64,000 bases of DNA from Achatina immaculata (taxonomy: Eukaryota > Mollusca > Gastropoda > Stylommatophora > Achatinidae): the NCBI GenBank assembly GCA_009760885.1, contig CM019719.1:25723084-25787083 (forward strand), given 5' to 3'. A program made the translations under genes and the position numbers. Below the pieces are notes generated by a model. That model was not told where the DNA came from and did no database searches. It saw nothing but the letters and a program-made list of their open reading frames with translations. Of the stretch, positions 56,915 to 64,000 are shown one piece after another. The first letter of the stretch is position 1; each line of letters opens with the position of its first letter.

Positions 56915-57673
56915 CTTGTGTTTAGGTTCCAGGAGATCTGCAGTCGGGCTGGGGACTTCCAGTGGCTGGCTTTCATGGGCTCAGTTTCCTAATAAGCATT
57001 TCTCCTTCCACCTGCATTTGTTTTTTCCCTTGCTTCTGTTTCTGTAGCAGTCTGATAGTTTTTTTACCAGATAGGGTTGCTGGCCCTATGCCGAACCCTC
57101 CTTAGTCGCCTTTTACGATCATGCGTGGTAGGGTACAGTGGTCCTATTCTTTGCAGATCCCGGGTACCACACGGGGGAACTACTTCTAACGTCGTCTAAT
57201 ATGTCTAGATCTACTTGGGATACATTCAAGAGCAGTGGTGTGGTCACAGGCCATGTCCATACCCTATCTGCATCATCAAAAATGGAAAAATTTAGGTCTT
57301 TCTCTTCCTTTTTCTCGCTCGGCATCGCTTGTAACTAGGCACTCTTTCACCATTTTGAAAAGTGTCACCGGAATCGTGGACAAAATATGTACAATCTAAA
57401 TGTTACACCGGTTGTTTTATTGAAACAAACCAATAATCATTATAATGACCACTGGTACGCAACGGGTATACTGGAAGCATCATTTTTATGACCAAAGGCA
57501 CGGAAAGTGTTAAACTGTGGCTTTTGTGGGATTTTTAAAACTGAGACTTAGTGGGTTTTGGAAGTTTGTATACAGTGTACTGTGACTTTGTGTTGTTGTT
57601 AAATTTCAGCTTTTGTAGGGTTGTTTTAAATTGTGGCTTCTTGTGATTGTTAAATTGTGGTTCTGTGGAATTG

Positions 57674-58371
57674 TTAACTCTTTCCATGCCGCAGGAAGAA
57701 ACACTGACATTCCGTTTGGTGCTGGAATAAAAGCGTGGGTCTTGATATGTATGAGGGGCATAGTTGGAAAAGTGAATAAAATACAGTATATCCAAGATAA
57801 GTGTACTTATTATGTTTCAAAATAACTAAAAATGTATGAAGATTTCATAAATGCAGAGCTTTTTAGGAAAAAAAAGAAGTGATGTTTTTAGACAATAATT
57901 GTGTCCTACTTACCATCAGATAGGTATAGATGTACAGTACATACCATCTGAGATGCCTAGAACTACTTGTCAGTCTCGTCTTGTGATTGTATGTGCCTTT
58001 CTCACTAAAATAATGTCTGAAATAACCTTCTAACTATTTCTCCAGTCATCTAATATGTCTAGATCTACTTGGGATACATTTAAGAACAGTGGTCTGGTCA
58101 CAGGGCATGTCCATACCCCTATCTACATCACCAAAAATTGAAATTTTTAAATCAACAACTTCATTTTTCTCGCTCGACATCACTTGTAACTAAGCACTAA
58201 GCACTCTTCCGCGATGAAAGGGATCACTGGACATGCGCACATAAAACGTGTACAATTAAAAAGTTACACCGTTTTTGTAGAAACAAAACAGGTATTAAAA
58301 AGTAGTCACACTGCACGGAACACGCATGCCGGAGGTGACCAATTTTAGTCATAAGGCACAGGAGGAGTTAA
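57674..58371. mobile_element. 0.7-kb piggyBac-type MITE, uninterrupted copy
   Basis: TTAA 57674-57677, then ctctttccatgccgcagg. The right end ataaggcacaggaggag is followed by TTAA 58368-58371. The interior matches the split MITE at 53.5/57.2 kb and the piggyBac flank at 40.9-41.6 kb. Confidence 0.85.
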
Positions 58372-58794
58372 ATTGCAGCTTTTGTGGGGTTGTTTTAAAT
58401 CGTGGCTTTGTGGGGTTCTTCCCTGATGGTGTTTCCACCTTATGGTGGAGGAGTTTGTGTGTCCTGATGATACAGAAAGCTATACTGTGGTGGCACAGCT
58501 AACAGAAAGATAACCCATGCCAAGTAGGTCAAGAGAGAGGAGGCAGGCAAAGAGAGACGTCCTGGTCCTCCGGGTTGAGGATTTTGATGTTGGGCCAGCA
58601 GCCTGCCAAAAGAAAAGTGAAGGAGAAAAAGAAAGAGGGACAGACCATTAGGAATGTGGAGATGCACAATACAGGAAGAACTAAAGGAAACAAGAAAGAT
58701 GTGGTTTGAGGTGTATCAACTGAACTTGCTCAAGACAGGATTTTGCTGGCGAACCTTTGTTGATGTCTTATGCTCCATTGGGAGTACAGAGGAC

Positions 58795-59498
58795 TGATGA
58801 TGATGATGATTTATGGAGTTATTTTAAATTGTGGGATTGTTAAATTGTGGTTTTTTTTTGTAGGGTTGGTTTAAACTGTGGATTTTGTGGGGCTGTTTTA
58901 AACTGTGATTTTGTGGAGTTGTTTTAAACTGGTTTTGTGGGGTTGTTTAAACTGTGGTTTTGTAGAGTTGTTTTGAACTGGTTTTGTAGGGTTGTTTTAA
59001 ACTGTGGTTTTGTGGGTTGTTTTAAACTGCTTTTGTGGGTTGTTTTAAACTGTGATTTTGTGATATCATTAAATTGTGGACTTTGTAGGGTTGTCTTAAA
59101 CTGGTTTTTGTGGGGATGTTTTAAAATGTGGTTTTGTAGTATCATGATGATGATGATGATGATTTATGGAGTTATTTTAAATTGTGGGATTGTTAAATTG
59201 TGGTTTTTTTTTGTAGGGTTGGTTTAAACTGTGGATTTTGTGGGGCTGTTTTAAACTGTGATTTTGTGGAGTTGTTTTAAACTGGTTTTGTGGGGTTGTT
59301 TAAACTGTGGTTTTGTAGAGTTGTTTTGAACTGGTTTTGTAGGGTTGTTTTAAACTGTGGTTTTGTGGGTTGTTTTAAACTGCTTTTGTGGGTTGTTTTA
59401 AACTGTGATTTTGTGATATCATTAAATTGTGGACTTTGTAGGGTTGTCTTAAACTGGTTTTTGTGGGGATGTTTTAAAATGTGGTTTTGTAGTATCAT
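58795..59498. repeat. Near-exact 351-bp tandem duplication
   Basis: 58795-59145 and 59148-59498 look identical by eye at an offset of 353 bp. Breakpoints lie in a (GAT)n run next to atcat. It is either very recent or an assembly artefact. Confidence 0.9.
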
Positions 59499-59569
59499 TA
59501 AACTGGATTTTGTGGGGTTGTTTTGAAATATTATTTTTGTTTTGTTTGCGGGTCATTTTAAACTGCTTT

Positions 59570-60100
59570 TTGTGTGTGTGTGTGTGTATGTGTACATGCG
59601 TGCGAGGGAGTGAGAGCAAGTGAGGGAGCGAGTAAGTTAAACATGAAATATGTTAAGGTAACAACAGGTATTTTTATTATGTTATTTTATAACAAGTAGT
59701 ATTTCATAGCAAAAAGTGTATAGTAGAAAAGAGTATAGGACAATGAAAGGATATATGATAGAAAAAGATACTTCATGGTGAAAGATATATGATAGAAAGA
59801 TTGACAGTGAAAAGTATATGACAACAAACTATACTGCATTGAAAGCATTTGATTCAGTCTATCCACTCTTTTTTTTTTTAAGTCAATTAAGTAGAGTGCA
59901 GAAATTTTCAATTCACTAACTCAAAAGCCCAGATTGTAGTTCTGTATGTGACTGCTTAAGAAATAAAATGAAACGTATACCACTATCATGTGTTTTATAA
60001 CCAGTGACTGACTGACTATTTACAGTTCAGTTGGATGTTGCATTAATGTGTTGTCTCTTGATTTTCACTAGTTGTGTCCCCTTCTCTCCACATGTGGTAG
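59570..60100. other. Intronic sequence before SPSB3-type exon 2
   Basis: A GT repeat lies at 59572-59590; the rest is AT-rich. The polypyrimidine ccccttctctccacatgtggtag forms the acceptor ending at 60100. Confidence 0.5.
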
Positions 60101-60288
60101 GTATCGAGTGGGTGTGGGACCAGTTACAGCGTGGTGATGCAACAAAGTTGCGAGATCAGGACTGCCTTGTTGTGTTTCATGAGGACTACAGTTGTGGAAC
60201 AACTGCTGTTCGTGGTCTGCAGGCCATGGACAAGGACCAGCATTTCTGGGAGATAAAGATGATATCCCCAGTGTATGGAACAGACATG
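60101..60288 (+). CDS. SPSB3-type gene, exon 2 (start of SPRY domain)
   Basis: It follows an AG acceptor at 60099-60100 and begins with gt, completing a Cys codon begun in exon 1. It then encodes 62 residues beginning IEWVWDQL and including CLVVFHEDYSCGTTAVRG and DKDQHFWEIKMISPVYGTDM. The consensus donor atg|gtaagt (GT at 60289) leaves phase 0. HFWEIKM..P.YGTD is a signature of SPSB3 SPRY domains. Reading into the intron gives an early stop, so the exon border is well supported. The 6.7-kb upstream intron carries both MITEs and the retrotransposon; the next intron is 1,837 bp. Confidence 0.93.
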
Positions 60289-60379
60289 GTAAGTTGGAAC
60301 TGTGGTTCAGGCCAGTCAGTTCTTGTTGTGCTGTAAAGCCTGAGGGTCTGCCTGGAGGTCACAGATGGGGAACTATTAA

Positions 60380-61248
60380 AAAGAAGGGTAAAGGTAACAC
60401 TGTTATGCCTTAGTCCCCTCTGTGTAAGCACTCATATTTTCCATGACCAGTTGGCTGCCAGGTCGTATGGTGTAAGCGCTCATATTTTCATATTTTCCTT
60501 GACCAGTTGGCTGCCAGGGGATATGGTGTAAGCACTCATATTTTCCTTGACCAGTTGGCTGCCAGGGGATATGGTGTAAGCACTCATATTTTCCTTGACC
60601 AGTTGGCTGCCAGGGGATATGGTGTAAGCACTCATATTTTCCATGACCAGTTGGCTGCCAGGTCGTATGGTGTAAGCGCTCATATTTTCATATTTTCCTT
60701 GACCAGTTGGCTGCCAGGGGATATGGTGTGAGCACTCATATTTTCCTTGACCAGTTGACTGCCAGGGGATATGGTGTAAGCACTCATATTTTCATATTTT
60801 CCTTGACCAGTTGGCTGCCAGGGGATATGGTGTAAGCACTCATATTTTCCTTGACCAGTTGACTGCCAGGGGATATGGTGTAAGCACTCATATTTTCCTT
60901 GACCAGTTGGCTGCCAGGGGATATGGTGTAAGCACTCATATTTTCCTTGACCAGTTGGCTGCCAGGGGATATGGTGTAAGCACTCATATTTTCCTTGACC
61001 AGTTGGCTGCCAGGGGATATGGTGTAAGCACTCATATTTTCCTTGACCAGTTGGCTGCCAGGGGATATGGTGTAAGCAGTTAACACACTAGAGGGTGATG
61101 TAGTTAGCATCATGCCTGGCTGCTTTCCTTCCCCATCTACAAAAGAAGCCTTGTATCTGTTTTTACAGCTAGGTATCTCAGGCTGGACTCAAACCACCGA
61201 CCTTCTCTATAAAACTAGTGCACTGACCACTTCATCACACATAGCCGC
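60380..61248 (-). mobile_element. SINE family A copy with an internal tandem array
   Basis: The left edge has the tail aagaagggtaaaggtaacac. The right edge on the minus strand is the tRNA-like head (gatgaagtggtcagtgcact, box B ggtttgagtcc). The body part acactagagggtgatgtagt is intact. Between them the segment around atatggtgtaagcactcata is multiplied. It lies in the intron between SPRY exons. Confidence 0.85.
60410..61080. repeat. 48-bp array grown from the SINE body, about 13-14 copies
   Basis: The unit ccagttggctgccaggggat plus atggtgtaagcactcatatt and ttccttga corresponds to the single SINE A segment at 9.11-9.15 kb. Some units have a duplicated cattttcatatttt piece. A block starting ggtcgtatggtgtaagcgct recurs at exactly 200 bp (60461 and 60661), a sign of multi-unit duplication. 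Confidence 0.93.
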
Positions 61249-61291
61249 AATTTTACCTTCTGGTCAAGTCAGATGTCAGTTGTGAGACCAG

Positions 61292-61446
61292 TCAGTCATT
61301 TGCATGTCCCTTGCGGAACTTTGCCTCCCTAACAGCTCTCCTGTATGCCTCTCGGTTGTAAGCAAGATGCCCTGTTGCTGATGTGTCCATTCGCAGATCA
61401 TCAACGATGCCTTTCAGCCATCTTTGCTTTGGTCTTCTTCTCTTTC
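61292..61446 (-). mobile_element. Non-LTR 3' end, (ATGA)n-tail family, short fragment
   Basis: tcatttgcatgtcccttgcg through ctttgctttggtcttcttct matches the 2.9 and 43.6 kb copies on the minus strand; heavily truncated. Intronic in the SPSB3-type gene. Confidence 0.75.
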
Positions 61447-61449
61447 TTT

Positions 61450-62125
61450 ATGCTGTGAGATGAGAAGTAAATACACCAAAATAGGAAGAGAGCCACAGTA
61501 ATTAGCAATGATTGTCATCACTAGGATCATTGAAGAGCTCAGGGAACTGTAGTATTCAGAGCTATAACCAAGGCAGTGAAGCTCTAGATAACATAAAGAA
61601 AAGGAAAAACAAACAGTGGGCCAAATAGATCCAAAAAGTATGAATAAATTTTGCAAAAATGGGCGAGAGTTTGAAATTTTGGGAACATTGTAAATATTGA
61701 CGGCAGGCTAGTACTGCATTTGAAGCTGACAATTAAATTGTTTGTATGCACTTAAATTAATGTATTTGAAGTCCCTTTTTTTTTGTTTGTTTTATACATT
61801 TTACACAATAAAGACGTTTTATTCTGTCTGCAAGCTTATATATAGATTTATTAGCTTTATGAGGAAAAATTTTTTTCTGCATCCGCTAAAAACGCATTTC
61901 TTTCCTCTTGAAAATATATGTTCATTTGTTCAACAAACAATATCTTTTCCTTGGGGGAAATATACGTTGCAGTACACAAGCTCACATGTTGCTGTTTCTG
62001 AGAAACAATAAATTTTTTTAACGGAGGAAGATGTTATAGTATTCAAGAAAAGTGTTTTTATGCCCAGATAGAATATGCTTGTGTGTTTCTGTAACCAAAG
62101 GAAGTTTGTTTTATTTCCCCTCAAG
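61450..62125. other. Intronic sequence, no feature recognised
   Basis: AT-rich; ends in the acceptor ttatttcccctcaag at 62125. Confidence 0.5.
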
Positions 62126-62354
62126 ATGATTGGTGTTGGAACTACAAATGTAGAACTGAACAAGTTCCGGAACACCTTCTGTAGCATGCTTGGGTGTGAC
62201 ATGGACAGCTGGGGGATATCTTATGATGGCCGGATCCAACATGCTGGCAAGAAACGGAAGTACTGTAGCAGGTTTGGCCAGGGAGCCATTATTGGTGTTC
62301 ATCTGGATATGTGGCATGGGACTTTGACGTTCTTCAAGAATCGGCAGTGTTTAG
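62126..62354 (+). CDS. SPSB3-type gene, exon 3 (central SPRY domain)
   Basis: It begins in phase 0 after tcaag with [20 protein letters not shown] and continues with [30 protein letters not shown] and [15 protein letters not shown]. It has 76 codons and one base, ending before gtaact at 62355. D-S-W-G-x-S-Y and the G-V-x-x-D..G-T-L-x-F-F-x-N-R strands are hallmark SPRY motifs, and M-x-G-x-G-T after G-T-D-M is the SPSB3 order. Together the three exons give about 275 residues, against about 355 in human SPSB3. The SPRY end and SOCS box (elongin BC and cullin-5 binding) should therefore be in further exons beyond 64000; none was found in the remaining 1.6 kb. Confidence 0.93.
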
Positions 62355-62504
62355 GTAACTGTTTATGCTCCTTATTTGACCAGTTCTCCCCATCATTTGT
62401 AATCTTCTGCATTCACTAAAGCACTTCATTTTATGTCCAGAAAATTTTCCTCGGCTTTGGTAAAAATTATCAATATTAATTATGCAGGTACGCGCTTGTG
62501 TCAC

Positions 62505-63075
62505 CTTAGGTTCCATACAGATACCTGGACAGTCACCTTAGGTTCCATACTGATATCTTGACTGTCACCTTCAGTTCCATACTGATATCTTGACTGTCAT
62601 CTTAGGTTCCATACTGATATCTTGACTGTCACCTTAGGTTCCATACTGATATCTTGACTGTCACCTTAGGTTCCATACTGATATCTTGACTGTCACCTTA
62701 GGTTCCATACTGATACCTGGACAGTCACTTTAGGTTCCATACTAATATCTTGACTGTCACCTTAGGTTCCATACTGATATCTTGACTGTCACCTTAGGTT
62801 CCATACTGATATCTTGACTGTTACCTTAGGTTCCATACTGATATCTTGACTGTCACCTTAGGTTCCATACTGATACCTGGACAGTCACCTTAGGTTCCAT
62901 ACTGATATCATATGACTGTCAACTTAGGTTCCATACTGATATCTTGACTGTCACCTTGGGTTCCATACTGATACCTGGACTGTCACCTTAGATTCCATAC
63001 TGATACCTGGACAGTCATCTTAGGTTCCATACTAATATCTTGACTGTCACTTTAAGTTCCATACTGATATCTTGA

Positions 63076-63078
<3 letters not shown>
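62505..63078. repeat. 32-bp minisatellite, about 18 copies, intronic
   Basis: The unit cttaggttccatactgatat plus cttgactgtcac alternates with a ctggacagtcac form. It runs into (TA)n at 63079-63116. Confidence 0.95.
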
Positions 63079-63123
<45 letters not shown>

Positions 63124-63299
63124 AGTACAGCCTTTATTCACTTATCAGAACTTGTATTACACTGAAGGAAGTCTAAATGACAGAGTGCTGAATTCAGCAG
63201 CTTCCCAAGCCATTGAGACAATGCTGCATTGAATTGAGACAATCCCATTGCTGCAGACAAGATACTCCTCTGTTCTTGATCTTCTTTTGTTTTTTTGTT

Positions 63300-63480
63300 T
63301 TTTTTTGTCAGTTGTCAATTCCAAGAGTGCATATATCTTCGTCCAGGTTGTCTCGCCATCATTGTCTAGGTCTACCTTTTGGTCTGTCCCTTTTCATCAC
63401 TTCTGTGTAGGCCATCTTTGTCCTCTTCCATTCTCTCTAAATTCCTGAGTCAGCTCAGTCACTTCAGTCTGTTGTTTTTG
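63300..63480 (-). mobile_element. Non-LTR retrotransposon C-terminal fragment
   Basis: The minus strand reads KRDRPKGRPRQ, a stop, then WRDNLDEDICTLGI, the basic G-R-P-R-Q-x-W-R-D motif, related to the fragment at 2.42 kb. Confidence 0.5.
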
Positions 63481-63484
63481 TTAA

Positions 63485-64000
63485 TGGCTGCTATGAGCGG
63501 TGAGTTAAACATCAGGAGATGTAAAGAAAAAAAATATGTTTGTAAACAAACTGACAGTACTTAGAGCTGATTGGGCAAAAGCATCTTGCCACAGGGGCTT
63601 GTTAACTTCAAAACAAATGCTGCAGTCCCAGGGAAAGTGGCATTTCAAATTGTCCTTGAATCTGAAGTGCTGTAACTCAGTGTGTGTCTTCATTGCTCTG
63701 TCTCTTTTTTTTTTTTTATGTCAGAAAACTCTTTTTATATTGTTTAACGTTTTTCCATTATTATCGTCCATTTCATTTTAATGAAATTTTATTCTTTTTT
63801 TTTTTTTTCTTAGCCACGGTGGTTAATTTTTCAGTTGTTTTATTGACCGATTAAAATTCAAACACAAATAAATTAGAGGACATAAAAATAAAAGATGCTG
63901 TGGGCCATTTGAAATGACACATAAGCAGGTGCCAATTAAAACAGTGTTTCAAAACAGAATTAATTTTTAGCACAGAACATTAACAAAGATTCCTATTGTT
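63485..64000. other. Intronic sequence, no exon recognised
   Basis: T-rich and A-rich unique sequence with poly-T at 63702-63717 and 63797-63809. I looked for the remaining SPRY strands and the SOCS box and did not find them. Confidence 0.4.

Larger units (their letters stand above)
53849..57177 (-). mobile_element. 3.3-kb APE-type non-LTR retrotransposon inserted in the MITE
   Basis: The element runs on the minus strand from 57177 (5', cccgtgtggtacccgggatc) to 53849 (3', ending in a GA repeat). The 10-bp aactacttct at 53839-53848 and 57178-57187 is its target-site duplication and belongs to the MITE sequence. It encodes an endonuclease, a reverse transcriptase and a C-terminal basic domain, all frame-broken. 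The domain wording resembles RTE-like 'endonuclease-reverse transcriptase' elements, but the clade is not settled. A 13-bp palindrome gtgccctgggcac lies near the 3' end. It is in the antisense direction to the host gene. Confidence 0.92.
53474..57513. mobile_element. piggyBac-type MITE in the SPSB3-type intron, split by a later insertion
   Basis: TTAA at 53474-53477 precedes ctctttccgtgccggagg. The far end ggcacggaaagtg is followed by TTAA at 57510-57513. These are inverted ends with the TTAA duplication of piggyBac elements. Without the 3.34-kb insertion (plus one 10-bp TSD copy) the MITE is about 0.7 kb, like the uninterrupted copy at 57674-58371. No coding capacity. Confidence 0.85.
57514..59560. 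repeat. T-rich minisatellite with TTAA in its units, interrupted by a MITE
   Basis: Loose units of 24-30 bp of the type gttgttttaaactgtggttt tgtgg run at 57514-57673 and 58372-59560 (with a non-repetitive stretch around 58425-58800). Most units contain TTAA, the piggyBac target. Frames in it are artefacts. Confidence 0.8.

Noticed and set aside
58924..59498. Frames rich in Trp/Phe/Cys or Lys/Gln
   Set aside because: Translations of the T-rich minisatellite and its 351-bp duplicate.
60480..61113. Open frames with repeated TISPGSQLVKENMSA or ARGYGVSTHIFLDQL
   Set aside because: They translate the 48-bp array inside a SINE, again a multiple of three.
62360..64000. Fourth SPSB3-type exon with the end of SPRY and the SOCS box
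   Set aside because: No acceptor followed by a frame resembling the expected V-A-A-T or SOCS-box sequence was found; it should be beyond the window.

Overview
The window looks like nuclear DNA of an invertebrate animal. It is AT-rich, its genes are split into short exons by kilobase introns with GT/AG borders, and most of it is decayed transposons, SINEs, minisatellites and microsatellites. The mix (several APE-type non-LTR families, tRNA-headed SINEs, piggyBac, hAT, mariner and pogo-like remnants, an animal SPSB3 orthologue) would fit a mollusc or another lophotrochozoan, but the taxon is an inference and cannot be fixed from the sequence alone.

Two protein-coding genes can be supported, and both run off the window. 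(1) On the minus strand, the first two exons of a PDZ-domain protein of the synaptopodin-2/PDLIM type: exon 1 at 9452-9550 (33 codons from ATG) and exon 2 at 2235-2386, joined in phase 0 across a 7.07 kb intron. Later exons would lie left of position 1. A CCAAT box between two TGACGTG half-sites sits about 90 bp upstream of the ATG. (2) On the plus strand, an SPRY-domain SOCS-box protein of the SPSB3 type: exons 53029-53434, 60101-60288 and 62126-62354, with matching splice phases. Together they give about 275 residues covering the N-terminal region and most of the SPRY domain. The end of SPRY and the SOCS box must lie right of 64000.

Layout. 1-1098 is a 48-bp satellite that enters from the left. 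1.1-9.6 kb is the PDZ gene with a repeat-filled intron (SINEs, a hAT MITE, non-LTR tails, a 420-bp retroposon derivative with its own target-site duplication). 9.7-48.4 kb has no recognisable gene. It holds SINEs, a mariner remnant between hAT-like ends, a decayed RNase H-bearing non-LTR element (14.9-16.0 kb), a 1.66 kb 45-bp minisatellite (18.9-20.5 kb), several head-to-head reverse-transcriptase remnants (35-39 kb), a piggyBac transposase remnant (40.4-41.6 kb) and many short tandem arrays. A GC-rich block at 48.4-48.7 kb with good splice donors on both strands may be a promoter or 5' exon. 53.0 kb to the end is the SPSB3-type gene. Its first intron carries a piggyBac-type MITE split by a 3.3 kb non-LTR retrotransposon, which was itself hit by a fragment of its own family. 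A second MITE and a TTAA-bearing minisatellite follow.

The most unusual structural themes are tandem arrays grown from inside three SINE copies, a nested transposon stack whose successive target-site duplications can be read, and a short two-ended derivative of the non-LTR element that appears to have transposed on its own. I saw no convincing new enzymatic or defence system.
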